The notes: a model not told the origin generated them from the sequence alone. A stretch of 64,000 nt of DNA from Halomonas sp. GD1P12 (GCF_025725645.1 NZ_CP107007.1:1860001-1924000); one strand, 5' to 3'. Numbered from the stretch's first letter, positions 18,925 to 28,031 are shown. A program made the numbers and translations.

Positions 18925-19962
18925 GTGGACTCTATTACGTTGACTCGCCCTGATGATTGGCACCTTCACCTGCGCGACGGCGAGGTGCTCGAGGCGGTCG
19001 TGAACCACACCGCCGCGCAGATGGGGCGTGCGATCATCATGCCCAATCTGAAGCCGCCGATCACCACGACCGACCAGGCGCTGGCTTACCGCGAGCGCAT
19101 TTTGAAGGCGCTCGCGCCGGACAGTGCGTTCGAGCCCTTGATGACGCTCTACCTGACCGATTTCACCACCGCTGACGAGATCGAGAAGGCGCATGCCAGC
19201 GGTGTGGTCAAGGCGGTCAAGCTCTATCCGGCTGGAGCGACGACCAACTCGGCGTCCGGGGTGACCGATATCGCCCATTGCGACGCCGCGATTACCGCCA
19301 TGGAGCGGGTCGGCATGCCGCTTTTGATTCACGGTGAGGTGACCGATAGCAATATCGACATCTTCGATCGCGAAGCGGCCTTTATCGAGCGCGTGCTCAA
19401 GCCGCTGCTCGAACGCCACCCGACGCTCAAGGTGGTGTCCGAGCACATCACGACCCAGCAGGCCGCCGAGTTCGTGGCCAATGGCCCCGATAACCTGGCC
19501 GCCACGATTACCGCGCATCATCTTCTGTTCAACCGGAACCAGATGCTGGCCGGCGGCATTCGCCCGCACTACTACTGCCTGCCGATTCTAAAACGTGAAC
19601 AGCACCGCCAGGCGCTGCTGAAAGCCGCCACCAGCGGAAGCCCGAAATTCTTTTTGGGTACCGACAGCGCGCCGCACGAGAAGGCCGACAAGGAGTCGAG
19701 CTGCGGCTGCGCGGGCGCCTACACCGCGCCGGCAGCGCTCGAGCTTTACGCCACTGCCTTCGATCAAATGGGAGCGCTCGATAAACTCGAGGCCTTCGCG
19801 AGCCTCAACGGCCCACGCTTTTACGGGCTGGCGCCGAATGCTGATCGCGTTACCCTCGAGCGTCGTGCGCTGGCGCTGCCCTCCCACTACGCTTACGGCG
19901 ACGGATGCTCGATCGTACCGCTGCTGGCCGGAGAAGCGCTGGAGTGGTCGATGGTGCGCTAA
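18925..19962 (+). CDS. pyrC: Dihydroorotase
   Basis: A 345-residue class II dihydroorotase, the third step of pyrimidine synthesis, interconverting carbamoyl-aspartate and dihydroorotate. The zinc ligands are visible: HLHLRDG near residue 14, the carboxylated lysine in [15 protein letters not shown] (about residue 100), the His in LLIHGEV, the His in VSEHITT, and the Asp in FLGTDSAPH. The start is GTG, preceded by AAGGAT. Length matches E. coli PyrC. It is monocistronic, with its own strong terminator at 19991. Confidence 0.97.
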   Translation: MDSITLTRPDDWHLHLRDGEVLEAVVNHTAAQMGRAIIMPNLKPPITTTDQALAYRERILKALAPDSAFEPLMTLYLTDFTTADEIEKAHASGVVKAVKLYPAGATTNSASGVTDIAHCDAAITAMERVGMPLLIHGEVTDSNIDIFDREAAFIERVLKPLLERHPTLKVVSEHITTQQAAEFVANGPDNLAATITAHHLLFNRNQMLAGGIRPHYYCLPILKREQHRQALLKAATSGSPKFFLGTDSAPHEKADKESSCGCAGAYTAPAALELYATAFDQMGALDKLEAFASLNGPRFYGLAPNADRVTLERRALALPSHYAYGDGCSIVPLLAGEALEWSMVR

Positions 19963-19990
19963 CAGTGCATTGGAAAGTGCTGTTGATATA

Positions 19991-20029
19991 AACACATCGA
20001 GCGCGCCGTTAGGCGCGCTCGATGTGTTT
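19991..20029 (+). terminator. Terminator of pyrC
   Basis: A perfect 17-bp stem (19991-20007 with 20012-20028) closed by the tetraloop GTTA, with a short T run at its 3' side. The symmetry lets it act for convergent mtnN transcripts as well. Confidence 0.88.
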
Positions 20030-20061
20030 GGACGACGTGCATTTTGAAGAAGCGTCAGGCG

Positions 20062-20109
20062 CTTTTATTGGCCAGGTCTTTTATTAGCCAGGTCTTTTAT
20101 TGACCGAGC
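20062..20109. repeat. Three 16-bp tandem repeats across the mtnN stop codon
   Basis: The unit CTTTTATTGGCCAGGT begins at 20062 and 20078 and is partly repeated at 20094. The third copy contains the mtnN stop codon, and on the minus strand each unit supplies another TAA, so the stop context has been duplicated downstream of the gene. Confidence 0.88.
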
Positions 20110-20801
20110 CGGATCAGCATAGCGTCGACCATGCGCGAGGAGTGATCCGCCGCGATGTCCAGAAACTGCTCGAAGGAGAGGTGGTTGTCGCCGGCGCCGG
20201 GAATATCGGAAAGCGCACGGATCACCACGAAGGGGCAGCCGTAGAGATAGCAGGTTTGCGCGATGGCCGCGGCTTCCATTTCGACCGCAAGCATCGCGGG
20301 AAACTGCGCGCGGGTGGCGGCAACGCGCGCCGGGTCCGCCATGAAGGCGTCGCCGGTTGCGATCAAACCTTCGCGCACGTTCACTTCACCAAGGTCGATA
20401 ATTGCCTGACGGGCGACGTCGCAAAGCGCGCTATCGGCCACGTAGGCGGCGGGCATGCCGGGTACCTGACCTATTTCATAGCCGAACACCACCGCATCGA
20501 CATCGTGATGGCGCACTTCGCTCGAGATGATGATGTCGCCGATATCGAGATCCAGGGCGAAGCCGCCGGCCGAGCCGGTATTGATGATCGCCTCGGGCTG
20601 GTAGCGCTCGAGCAGCACCGCCGTACCCACCGCGGCGTTCACCTTACCAATACCTGACTGCAGGATGACGACCTCGAGGCCGTGACGCGTGCCGCTATAG
20701 AACACGAACCCGGCATGCTCGAGGCGCTCAACCCCTTCGAGCTGGCCCGCCAGTATGCTTACTTCCTGCGCCATCGCGCCGATGATTCCAATGCGTTGCA
20801 C
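20097..20801 (-). CDS. mtnN: 5'-methylthioadenosine/S-adenosylhomocysteine nucleosidase
   Basis: A 234-residue nucleosidase that removes adenine from methylthioadenosine and S-adenosylhomocysteine in the methyl cycle and autoinducer-2 pathway. It matches E. coli Pfs across its length: GIIGAMAQEV (catalytic Glu), SGIGKVNAAVGT, NTGSAGGF, SGDAF-like ATGDAFM, VEMEAAAIA and the catalytic Asp in RALSDIPG. The start is GTG with AAGGAG 9 bases upstream. It lies 54 bases after folD on the same strand, so the two may be co-transcribed. Confidence 0.96.
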   Translation of the reverse strand: MQRIGIIGAMAQEVSILAGQLEGVERLEHAGFVFYSGTRHGLEVVILQSGIGKVNAAVGTAVLLERYQPEAIINTGSAGGFALDLDIGDIIISSEVRHHDVDAVVFGYEIGQVPGMPAAYVADSALCDVARQAIIDLGEVNVREGLIATGDAFMADPARVAATRAQFPAMLAVEMEAAAIAQTCYLYGCPFVVIRALSDIPGAGDNHLSFEQFLDIAADHSSRMVDAMLIRLGQ

Positions 20802-20855
20802 TCGGGCGTGCTCCTTGGTCGATTGTAGGTCCAGTGAGGGAGTCGTTCAGGTGAT

Positions 20856-21710
20856 TCAAGTGTCGTGCGCTTCGGCGGCTTCCAGGGTGTTCTCCAAAAG
20901 CGTGGCCACGGTCATCGGGCCGACGCCACCGGGTACCGGCGTGATGAAGCTTGCGCGTTCGGCGGCCGCTTCGAAATCCACGTCGCCGGCGAGCTTGCCA
21001 TCCTCTTGGCGGTTGATGCCGACATCGATGACCACGGCCCCTGGCTTGATCCACTCGCCCTTGACGAGCCCTGGCTTGCCTACGGCGACCACGACCAGAT
21101 CCGCGCGGCGAACGTGAGCCTCCAGATTCTGGGTGAAGCGATGACACACGGTGGTGGTACAGCCCGCCAGCATCAGCTCCATGGCCATCGGCCGGCCCAC
21201 GATGTTGGAAGCGCCGACCACCGTGGCGTCCAGGCCGCGCACGTCGATGTCACTCTCTGATAGCAGCGTCATGATCCCCTTGGGCGTGCAGGGGCGTAGC
21301 GCGGGAGAGCGCTGAGCCAGCCGGCCCAGGTTATAGGGGTGAAAGCCGTCGACATCCTTGTCCGGGCGAATGCGCTCGAGGATCGGGCGGGCATCCAGAT
21401 GCTCCGGCAGCGGCAGTTGAACCAGAATGCCGTCGACCTGGGGGTCGTTGTTCAAACGGTCGACCAGTGCTTCGAGCTCGTGCTGGGTAGTGTTGGTCGA
21501 GAGCTGATGCTGAAAGGAGAGAATGCCGGCCTGGTCGCAGGCGCGGTGTTTGTTATTGACGTACACATGAGAGGCCGGGTCATCACCTACCACCACCACG
21601 GCTAATCCGGGGGCGCGAGCGCCGGCCTGTAAGCGGGCAGCGGTTTTCTCGGCAACGCGATGGCGGACATTAGCGGCGATGGTTTTGCCATCGATGAGTT
21701 GGGCGGTCAT
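20856..21710 (-). CDS. folD: Methylenetetrahydrofolate dehydrogenase/cyclohydrolase
   Basis: A 284-residue bifunctional enzyme that converts 5,10-methylene-THF to 10-formyl-THF. Key blocks are [14 protein letters not shown] with the catalytic lysine, [26 protein letters not shown] and the NADP-site motif [16 protein letters not shown], ending [18 protein letters not shown]. The start MTAQLIDGK at 21710 is chosen over a longer open frame. It can process the methylene-THF made by the glycine cleavage system encoded at 3-10 kb. Normal family length. Confidence 0.97.
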   Translation of the reverse strand: MTAQLIDGKTIAANVRHRVAEKTAARLQAGARAPGLAVVVVGDDPASHVYVNNKHRACDQAGILSFQHQLSTNTTQHELEALVDRLNNDPQVDGILVQLPLPEHLDARPILERIRPDKDVDGFHPYNLGRLAQRSPALRPCTPKGIMTLLSESDIDVRGLDATVVGASNIVGRPMAMELMLAGCTTTVCHRFTQNLEAHVRRADLVVVAVGKPGLVKGEWIKPGAVVIDVGINRQEDGKLAGDVDFEAAAERASFITPVPGGVGPMTVATLLENTLEAAEAHDT

Positions 21711-21837
21711 GTAGTGAAGTCCCTTAGGAGGTGATGAGCGAATCAAAAGCCGACGCAAGGTGGAGACGTCAGCGAATGACCAATTTTCGCATGTTGGGCC
21801 TGGTAGGCAAAGCGAACAGCGTCAAAGCCTTTAAGTC

Positions 21838-21865
21838 TTGACTTTAAAATTAAAAATAGTAGTAT
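21838..21865 (+). promoter_or_regulatory. Promoter of the tRNA cluster
   Basis: A -35 TTGACT (21838-21843) and -10 TAGTAT (21860-21865) are separated by 16 bp, with an AT-rich spacer. The GC-rich sequence right after the -10 (GTGCCTCGC) resembles the discriminator of stringently controlled stable-RNA promoters. The first tRNA begins about 40 bases downstream. Confidence 0.65.
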
Positions 21866-21911
21866 GTGCCTCGCTTGAGACGGGCCAAGCGGCAGCGTCA
21901 AGGGTAGTCAT

Positions 21912-21988
21912 CGGGATGTAGCGCAGTCTGGTAGCGCGCCTGCTTTGGGAGCAGGATGTCGGGGGTTCGAATCCCTCCATCCCGACCA
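21912..21988 (+). tRNA. tRNA-Pro (TGG)
   Basis: A 77-base cloverleaf with acceptor arms CGGGATG/CATCCCG, discriminator A and encoded CCA. The anticodon loop TTTGGGA gives TGG. The T-arm GGGGGTTCGAATCCCTC is standard. Confidence 0.97.
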
Positions 21989-22076
21989 CGTACCTCGCGC
22001 TTCAAGTGGCATAGAGCTTCTCCGGGCGTGGGTTGTGGTAGAGTGCTCAGCGGTGTTCGGTTCGAGAATACCTTGT

Positions 22077-22153
22077 GCGCCCATAGCTCAACCGGATAGA
22101 GCAACGGCCTTCTAAGCCGTAGGTTGCGGGTTCAAGTCCTGCTGGGCGTGCCA
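22077..22153 (+). tRNA. tRNA-Arg (TCT)
   Basis: A 77-base cloverleaf with acceptor GCGCCCA/TGGGCGT (first pair G-U), encoded CCA and anticodon loop CTTCTAA, giving TCT. It closely resembles the E. coli tRNA-Arg for AGA. Confidence 0.95.
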
Positions 22154-22207
22154 CGAAAGTGGTCGCAGTGCTCGAGCGCAGGCAGTACGTTTTGCTTTAG
22201 CGTCAAT

Positions 22208-22283
22208 GGTGGATGTAGCTCAGTGGTAGAGCCCCGGATTGTGGCTCCGGTGGTCGTGGGTTCGATCCCCATCATCCACCCCA
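22208..22283 (+). tRNA. tRNA-His (GTG), copy 1
   Basis: The anticodon loop TTGTGGC gives GTG. The acceptor GGTGGATG/CATCCACC includes the extra G at position -1 typical of tRNA-His, followed by encoded CCA. Confidence 0.96.
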
Positions 22284-22335
22284 TTGATGGCAGCCAAAGC
22301 AGCGTATGGTCAAGGCAGTACAGGTAACAGGTTGT

Positions 22336-22411
22336 GGTGGATGTAGCTCAGTGGTAGAGCCCCGGATTGTGGCTCCGGTGGTCGTGGGTTCGATCCCCAT
22401 CATCCACCCCA
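22336..22411 (+). tRNA. tRNA-His (GTG), copy 2
   Basis: Identical in sequence to the first tRNA-His copy 52 bases upstream, including the encoded CCA. The flanking sequences differ, so only the mature gene is conserved. Confidence 0.96.
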
Positions 22412-22751
22412 GTAACCTTTACTTTTCCCTCCGTTGGTCAATGCTTCCTCCTATCGTATTTTCTCCTACTTCGAGCGCTTTCGCCTCGAAGGTTTTGTGC
22501 GTTTTAAACCTTTTCAAATGGCCATTCCTGCTCAATAAAGTCACTTTATTGGCCGTAGTGTTTTTTCCTGTTTATTGGGCTTTAAAGACATTTTCCACCG
22601 CGGAATCAGATAAACCAATATTTCAGCCTAAGTAAAACGATTAAAACGGTCGATTCCGCTGTGCATTGCGCCCGCAAGAGGTGGTAATTTTATCCTCATT
22701 CAGGATATCCAGTTTTACCACCACACATAATGACAGGGCGGGAGAGAGTCG
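22412..22751. other. AT-rich gap after the tRNA cluster
   Basis: This 340-base stretch is clearly less GC-rich than its surroundings and holds no credible gene; an open frame across it begins inside the tRNAs. It contains a 17-bp palindrome AATAAAGT-C-ACTTTATT at 22534-22550, followed nine bases later by a T run, which may end the tRNA transcript. It also contains an inverted repeat before the next gene. Confidence 0.55.
22680..22722. promoter_or_regulatory. Inverted repeat upstream of the DadA-like gene
   Basis: GGTGGTAA (22680-22687) and TTACCACC (22715-22722) are perfect 8-bp arms 27 bases apart, ending 29 bases before the ATG. The arrangement suggests an operator or looped regulator site for the oxidase gene. 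Confidence 0.45.
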
Positions 22752-23996
22752 ATGGCCAAGCGGCAGGTAGCGGTACTCGGTGCGGGAATGGTGGGCGTCA
22801 GCGTCGCGTGGCATCTTCAAAAGCGGGGGTTCGACGTAACGCTGATCGACCGGCGCCAGCCCGGACGCGAAACCTCCTATGGCAACGCCGGCATCGTTCA
22901 GCGAGAAGCCGTTCGCCCTTACGCGTTTCCTCGGGACATGAAAACGATTTTAAGCGTACTGCCCAACAGGCGCGTCGACATTCGCTACCGCCCCAAAGGC
23001 ATGCTCAACGCTTTTTCGCCACTTCTGAGCTACTGGCACAACTCTTCCACCGGGCGGTATCAGAAAATCGTTCCCGAGTACGCCTCACTCATCGGGCTTT
23101 GCCTGGAGGCGCACGGCAAGATGATCGAAGCGGCCGGCGCGGGGCATCTGGTGCGTCGGGATGGCTGGCTGGAAATCTACCGGACTCAGGAAAAACTCGA
23201 CAAGCGCGTGGTCGAGGCCCAAGAGGCGCTCAAGCTCTATGGCGTTCGCTTCGAGGTGCTGGACCGCGCCGCGCTCATCGAAAAGGAGCCGGATCTGAGT
23301 GAGAAGATCATCGGCGCCATCCACTGGCTCGATCCCTGGACGGTGGCCGACCCGGGGGCGCTGGTGGCCGCTTACGCCAATGCGTTCGTTCTGCAAGGCG
23401 GTACCATCCTTCAGGCCGATATCGAGGATGTGGAGCCCCAGGGCGAAGGCTATCGGGTAAAGACCGATCAGTGTGAGCTTGCGGTCGACGATGTGGTCAT
23501 GGCGCTGGGCCCCTGGGCGGGCCAGTGGGCCTCGAAGCTTGGCTATCGCATTCCCACGTTCGTCAAGCGCGGCTACCACATGCACTACGCCACACAGGCG
23601 CCGGCGAAGCTCAACTACTGGCTGATGGATGCCGAGGTCGGGTATCTGCTAGCGCCCATGAACGCGGGTGTGCGTCTGACCACCGGCGCCGAGCTCGACC
23701 GGCTTGAGTCGCCGGCAGACGAGCACCAGCTCGAGGCTGCTGAAAACGTCGCTCGGGGCGTTTTCCCGCTCGCCGAGCGCAAGGAGCCGGTCGCCTGGAA
23801 GGGCGCACGGCCGTGTCTACCGGACATGAAACCGATCATTGGCCCGGCGCCTCGCCATCAAGGGCTATGGTTCGCTTTCGGTCACGGCCATCAGGGCTTT
23901 ACTCTGGGGCCTGCGACCGGCGAGCTTCTGGCGGATATCATGGAAGGCAAGACACCTGCCATCGATATGTCGCCGTTTCGCGCCGATCGTTTCTAA
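22752..23996 (+). CDS. FAD-dependent amino acid oxidase/dehydrogenase (DadA-like)
   Basis: A 414-residue FAD-dependent oxidoreductase of the DadA/DAO superfamily. The dinucleotide-binding motif is VAVLGAGMVGVSVAWHLQKRG at the N-terminus (first 25 residues), followed by ETSYGNAGIV. The C-terminal FAD site is WFAFGHGHQGFTLGPATGELLADI. GGGAGAG precedes the ATG. It probably deaminates a D-amino acid or a related secondary amine and passes electrons to the quinone pool; substrate is unknown. It stands alone, with an inverted repeat in its promoter region. It could also be an imino-acid or sarcosine-type oxidase. Confidence 0.88.
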   Translation: MAKRQVAVLGAGMVGVSVAWHLQKRGFDVTLIDRRQPGRETSYGNAGIVQREAVRPYAFPRDMKTILSVLPNRRVDIRYRPKGMLNAFSPLLSYWHNSSTGRYQKIVPEYASLIGLCLEAHGKMIEAAGAGHLVRRDGWLEIYRTQEKLDKRVVEAQEALKLYGVRFEVLDRAALIEKEPDLSEKIIGAIHWLDPWTVADPGALVAAYANAFVLQGGTILQADIEDVEPQGEGYRVKTDQCELAVDDVVMALGPWAGQWASKLGYRIPTFVKRGYHMHYATQAPAKLNYWLMDAEVGYLLAPMNAGVRLTTGAELDRLESPADEHQLEAAENVARGVFPLAERKEPVAWKGARPCLPDMKPIIGPAPRHQGLWFAFGHGHQGFTLGPATGELLADIMEGKTPAIDMSPFRADRF

Positions 23997-24110
23997 TAAA
24001 TAGGTTTTAATGAACCGGTTTTTTGAATTGGTAAAATGGCGCTTTGCTGGCGCATTTTTCTAGTGCTTGCTAAGCTTGACGACATTACGGTTTTAATGTG
24101 AGGTGAGATA

Positions 24111-24320
24111 ATGGATATCACAGCGAGCAACGCCGTTAGTCAGGCGCTTTACATGAATCAGGCGCAAACCGCTGAACAGGCGCAAATGCAGCTTTTTCGC
24201 CAGGCACTCGACATGCAGGCCCAGCAGGTGACCGAAGTACTGGCCAGTGCCAACATGACGGCGCAGCCGGATCTGGCAACCGAAGGGGCGCTGGGAACGC
24301 AAATCAACACCTACGCTTGA
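24111..24320 (+). CDS. YjfB-like small putative motility protein
   Basis: A 69-residue soluble protein, rich in Gln and Ala and mostly helical, starting MDITASNAVSQALY and ending in a short extended tail (LGTQINTYA). The pattern matches the YjfB-type putative motility protein family, which is named for genomic association with flagellar genes; no biochemical function is established. GAGGTGAG precedes the ATG by a few bases. There are no flagellar genes in this window. A clear terminator follows, so it is its own transcription unit. Confidence 0.72.
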   Translation: MDITASNAVSQALYMNQAQTAEQAQMQLFRQALDMQAQQVTEVLASANMTAQPDLATEGALGTQINTYA

Positions 24321-24352
24321 TCGAGCAAACCCCACCTGGTGTAGGCTACAAC

Positions 24353-24385
24353 AAAAAAGAGTCGCTATTGGCGGCTCTTTTTTTT
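24353..24385 (+). terminator. Terminator of the YjfB-like gene
   Basis: A 10-bp stem AAAGAGTCGC/GCGGCTCTTT (one G-T pair) followed by a run of nine or more T. Confidence 0.85.
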
Positions 24386-24543
24386 ATGCCCCTGTGCAGG
24401 CATTCGATAGCACGCTTGAAAGGGCGTGGCACCGTTTGGCCCGGAACGTTACAATTCGCCCCAATCCTACTCACTCAGCCCGCTCAACTTTATTAGCACA
24501 TGTCTTGAGTACATGGCTGAGTACACATGTTTATTGAGGCACG

Positions 24544-26133
24544 ATGAAAGAGACGCAGTTGGCCCGTGAAGCGGAGCTTAGACGCACCTTCGCTATCATA
24601 TCGCACCCGGATGCGGGTAAAACCACGATTACCGAGAAGATGCTGCTGTTTGGAAACGCCATTCAGATGGCGGGCTCGGTCAAGAGCAAGCGCAATGACC
24701 GCCACGCGACATCCGACTGGATGAAGATGGAGCAGGAGCGCGGCATCTCGGTGACCACCTCGGTGATGCAGTTCCCCTATGGTGGGCGTATCGTCAATCT
24801 GCTCGACACCCCCGGTCACGAGGACTTCTCGGAAGATACCTACCGGACGCTGACCGCGGTCGACTCCGCCCTGATGGTGATCGACGGCGCCAAGGGCGTC
24901 GAGGACCGTACCATCAAGCTGATGGAAGTGTGCCGACTGCGCACCACGCCGATTCTCACCTTCATCAACAAGATGGACCGTGACATTCGCGACCCGATCG
25001 AGGTGATGGACGAGGTCGAAACGGTTCTCAACATTCAGTGTGCGCCGATGACCTGGCCGATCGGTATGGGGCGTCACTTCAAGGGGGTTTATCACCTCTA
25101 TAACGATGTGATCCATCTCTATACCCAGGGCCAGGGCAATCGTATTTCCGAAGACAAGCGCATCGAAGGGCTGGATAGTCCGGAAGTCGATACGCTGCTC
25201 GGTGAAGAGCAGGCTGAAGAGCTTCGCATGGAGATCGAGCTGGTGCGCGGCGCCTCCCACGCTTTCGATCTCGACGCCTACCGGCGCGGCGCGCTGAGCC
25301 CGGTCTACTTCGGCACCGCCATGGGCAACTTCGGCGTGCGCGAAATGCTCGATGGCTTCGTCGAATACGCCCCGGCGCCGCAGCCGCGCGAGACCGACAC
25401 CCGGGAAGTGACCGCCAGTGACGAGCGCTTCACCGGCTTCGTGTTCAAGATTCAGGCGAACATGGACCCGAATCACCGCGACCGCATCGCCTTTTTACGG
25501 GTTTGCTCCGGCAAGTACGAGAAGAACATGAAGATGCGCCACGTGCGTATTGGCAAGGACGTCAAGATCGCCGACGCCCTGACCTTCATGGCCTCGGACC
25601 GCTCCCAGGTCGAGGAAGCCTGGCCTGGCGATATCATCGGTCTGCATAATCACGGCACGGTACAGATCGGCGATACCTTCACCGTGGGCGAGGACATGCG
25701 CTTTACCGGCATCCCACACTTTGCCCCGGAGCTTTTCAAGCGTGTACGCTTGAAAGATCCGCTGAGAATGAAGGCGCTGCAGAAAGGGTTGCAGCAGCTT
25801 TCGGAAGAGGGCGCCACCCAGGTCTTCATGCCGATGGACAACAACGACCTGATTCTCGGCGCGGTGGGAACGCTGCAGTTCGACGTAGTCGCGCACCGCC
25901 TGAAAGAGGAGTACAAGGTCGACTGTATTTACGAAGGGGTGAACGTGCAGACCGCCCGCTGGATATACTGCGACGATGCGAAGAAGCTTGAGGAGTTCAA
26001 GCGCAAGGCGAGTGCGAACCTTGCCATCGATGGCGGCGGCTATCTCACCTATATCGCCCCGACCCGGGTCAACCTGCAGATGACTCAGGAGCGCTGGCCA
26101 GACATTCGCTTCCAGCCTACCCGCGAGCACTAA
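24544..26133 (+). CDS. prfC: Peptide chain release factor 3
   Basis: A 529-residue translational GTPase that recycles RF1/RF2 from terminated ribosomes. G-domain motifs are SHPDAGKTT (G1), DTPGHE (G3) and NKMD (G4), with the effector region [14 protein letters not shown]. Length equals E. coli RF3. GAGG precedes the ATG. About 40 bases upstream is a small ACATGT...ACATGT repeat. It is monocistronic, ended by a perfect bidirectional terminator shared with convergent ygfZ. Confidence 0.97.
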   Translation: MKETQLAREAELRRTFAIISHPDAGKTTITEKMLLFGNAIQMAGSVKSKRNDRHATSDWMKMEQERGISVTTSVMQFPYGGRIVNLLDTPGHEDFSEDTYRTLTAVDSALMVIDGAKGVEDRTIKLMEVCRLRTTPILTFINKMDRDIRDPIEVMDEVETVLNIQCAPMTWPIGMGRHFKGVYHLYNDVIHLYTQGQGNRISEDKRIEGLDSPEVDTLLGEEQAEELRMEIELVRGASHAFDLDAYRRGALSPVYFGTAMGNFGVREMLDGFVEYAPAPQPRETDTREVTASDERFTGFVFKIQANMDPNHRDRIAFLRVCSGKYEKNMKMRHVRIGKDVKIADALTFMASDRSQVEEAWPGDIIGLHNHGTVQIGDTFTVGEDMRFTGIPHFAPELFKRVRLKDPLRMKALQKGLQQLSEEGATQVFMPMDNNDLILGAVGTLQFDVVAHRLKEEYKVDCIYEGVNVQTARWIYCDDAKKLEEFKRKASANLAIDGGGYLTYIAPTRVNLQMTQERWPDIRFQPTREH

Positions 26134-26182
26134 GTCTCTCGTAGCATGTTGAAGTCGTTTATTGCATAACACGGCTTCAGGC

Positions 26183-26220
26183 AAAACGGCCCGGCGAACT
26201 GACGTTCGCCGGGCCGTTTT
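26183..26220. terminator. Bidirectional terminator between prfC and ygfZ
   Basis: A perfect 17-bp stem (26183-26199 with 26204-26220) with tetraloop TGAC. AAAA and TTTT ends let it serve both convergent genes. Confidence 0.92.
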
Positions 26221-26240
26221 AGTTAGCGGGCTCGCTCTCG

Positions 26241-27194
26241 CTAGGTCGACATCAGACTCGCCGAGAGCTGCTCCGGGTCCAGGCGCTCGACGGCGTAGGG
26301 CAACGATTCGAGCGTTACGGGCTGCTGGTTCAAATAAAGCGGCAGCGGCTCCTCGATGGCCTTGGTTGCCACCACCGCCAGCAGCTCGACGTGCCCCTGA
26401 TCACTGAAGGCACTGCTGACCACCTCGCCCAGGCTTTTGTTTTCGTCACTTACCAGCGATTCAGTGGCGGCGGGCAGTGCATCCGCCTTCAGGCTTGCGC
26501 GCACCAGGCGCTTCTTGACCTGGCCGCGAAAGTGCGCCCGCGCTACGACTTCCTGGCCGGTGTAGCACCCTTTCTTGAAGCTGATACCCCCCAGCGCTTC
26601 CCAGTTGATCATTTGCGGCAGGAAATGATCTTCCTGGACTTCGTCAAGCCAGGCGATGCCGCTTTGAATGTCCGCCAGCCGCCAGGCGTTTTCGAGCGCC
26701 GCATCGGCGTCGGGCATATCGTCCTCGATACAAAAGAGGTAGCGCTCTTCAAAAGGCAGACGCAGTACCGATGCCTTCTCGTCGCCACTGTGCAGATAGC
26801 CGCTTGCGGGTAGCACGAGCCCCAGTGCCCTGGCGCGCTCGAGGGCCTGGGCTGGTCCGGCACCCACCAGAGCGATGGCGCAATTGAGGCTAAGCTCGGC
26901 GCGATAGAACACGGCAAACTTTTTAAGGTGAGTCGCGAGCTTGTCCGCCAGCGTGGTGCTGACCAGCAGGCGATAATGGTGCTCGGCAACCCGGAAAAGC
27001 TGACCGTTGGCGATGATGCGCCCCTTGGGCGTGCAGAAGCAGGTGAGCGGGGCGAAAGAACCGTTGGCCAGGCTCACCTGGGCGCTGGTCTGGCCCTGAA
27101 GGAACTTCTCGGCGTTCTCGCCCTTGATGTCCAGTATTGATAGGTGATCGAGGCGCACTTCACCATTAAAAGTGGGTAGGTGTTCGGTTGCCAT
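26241..27194 (-). CDS. ygfZ: YgfZ folate-binding protein
   Basis: A 317-residue folate-dependent protein involved in repair or assembly of certain iron-sulfur enzymes (for example MiaB in E. coli). It has the GcvT-like fold and the family signature KGCYTGQEVVARAHFRG, including the conserved cysteine. The N-terminal LSILDIKGENAEKFLQGQTS block is also typical. A ribosome binding site GGAG lies 8 bases before the ATG. It is monocistronic, sharing a terminator with prfC. Confidence 0.94.
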   Translation of the reverse strand: MATEHLPTFNGEVRLDHLSILDIKGENAEKFLQGQTSAQVSLANGSFAPLTCFCTPKGRIIANGQLFRVAEHHYRLLVSTTLADKLATHLKKFAVFYRAELSLNCAIALVGAGPAQALERARALGLVLPASGYLHSGDEKASVLRLPFEERYLFCIEDDMPDADAALENAWRLADIQSGIAWLDEVQEDHFLPQMINWEALGGISFKKGCYTGQEVVARAHFRGQVKKRLVRASLKADALPAATESLVSDENKSLGEVVSSAFSDQGHVELLAVVATKAIEEPLPLYLNQQPVTLESLPYAVERLDPEQLSASLMST

Positions 27195-27402
27195 ACATGC
27201 TCCACGGCAAGGGGATTGAGAATGCGTCTAGCCTAACACTACTCAAGGCAGGTGCGGGCGCCAGGTTGTAATTGCAAGCCTGGCCCGCCGTGCTAGACTT
27301 CTCGGTCTGTATCAGTTTTGCATAGGTTCTGCTGCCCGGTTTTGCAGCAAGCCTTTGCACGAGTTTACCGGCGCTGGCGCCGGCTCAAGTAAAGGACGTG
27401 TC

Positions 27403-27600
27403 ATGGCTACTCAATCGCTGAGCTTCAAGGGTGTACAAAACGCCGATCAGGTCAACCGAATCACCACCGCGCTAATGATGCTCGACGGCGTGGAGAGTGC
27501 GGAGGTCGGCCGCCACGGTGCGGAAGTGGAAGGACGGGCGAGCCACCAGACCCTCGTCAAGGCGGTGAAGGATCTCAAGCTAGGCGTCGAGGTCTCATGA
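27403..27600 (+). CDS. HMA-like small protein lacking the metal-binding cysteines
   Basis: A 65-residue protein with the beta-alpha-beta-beta-alpha-beta pattern of heavy-metal-associated domains: a strand, then QNADQVNRITTALMMLDGVESAEV, then ASHQTLVKAVKDLKLGVEVS. The usual CxxC is missing (ADQV at that position) and the protein has no cysteine, so it is unlikely to carry copper. AAGGA precedes the ATG; a longer reading frame has no ribosome binding site. Its stop overlaps the start of the OsmC-family gene (ATGA), which implies translational coupling and a shared function. Confidence 0.75.
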   Translation: MATQSLSFKGVQNADQVNRITTALMMLDGVESAEVGRHGAEVEGRASHQTLVKAVKDLKLGVEVS

Positions 27601-28031
27601 TGCGCACCCCCATCACGCTGATCAGCGAACGCAACCGGACGTTTCGCCACCGTATCGAGGTCGAAAGCGTCGAGGCCCTTTACGCCGATGCCCCCAAAGG
27701 GCTTGGCGGCGACGGCCAGGACCCGGACCCCCACGACTACTTCGATATGGCGCTGGGCAGCTGCAAGGCGATCACCGTGCAGATGTACGCCAGGCGCAAG
27801 GAGTGGCCGCTCGAAGGTATCACGGTGACCATTGCGCGTGACGACCGCAAGGAGCGTGAAGGCGAATATGGGCTGGACGTACGTCTCGACTTCCAAGGGC
27901 CGCTGGATGACGCGATGAAACAGAAACTTCTGGACATCAGCAGCCGCTGCCCGGTGCAGCGCTTGATGACCGAGGCCACGGTCACCATCGAGACCCGGCT
28001 TGCGAGTGCGACTGACGCCTCGCGCCAATAG
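27597..28031 (+). CDS. OsmC-family peroxiredoxin-like protein
   Basis: A 144-residue OsmC/Ohr superfamily protein. The first active cysteine is in MALGSCKAITVQMYARRK and the second in SSRCPVQRLM, the normal pair for thiol-dependent reduction of organic hydroperoxides. A second ATG follows the first immediately, so the start could be 3 bases later. Translation is coupled to the upstream HMA-like gene through an ATGA overlap. uvrB follows 24 bases after the stop. Confidence 0.88.
   Translation: MMRTPITLISERNRTFRHRIEVESVEALYADAPKGLGGDGQDPDPHDYFDMALGSCKAITVQMYARRKEWPLEGITVTIARDDRKEREGEYGLDVRLDFQGPLDDAMKQKLLDISSRCPVQRLMTEATVTIETRLASATDASRQ

Noticed and set aside
22534..22550. 17-bp palindrome AATAAAGT-C-ACTTTATT as an operator
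   Set aside because: It is far from any start codon and is followed by a T run, so it may simply be part of tRNA transcript termination; not strong enough for a separate claim.
22306..22635. Open frame across the second tRNA-His and the AT-rich gap
   Set aside because: It starts upstream of and reads through a tRNA gene and has no ribosome binding site or family resemblance.
24498..24530. ACATGT repeated on both sides of a 21-base segment before prfC
   Set aside because: The arms are short, and such six-base palindromes are expected by chance; no clear regulatory logic.
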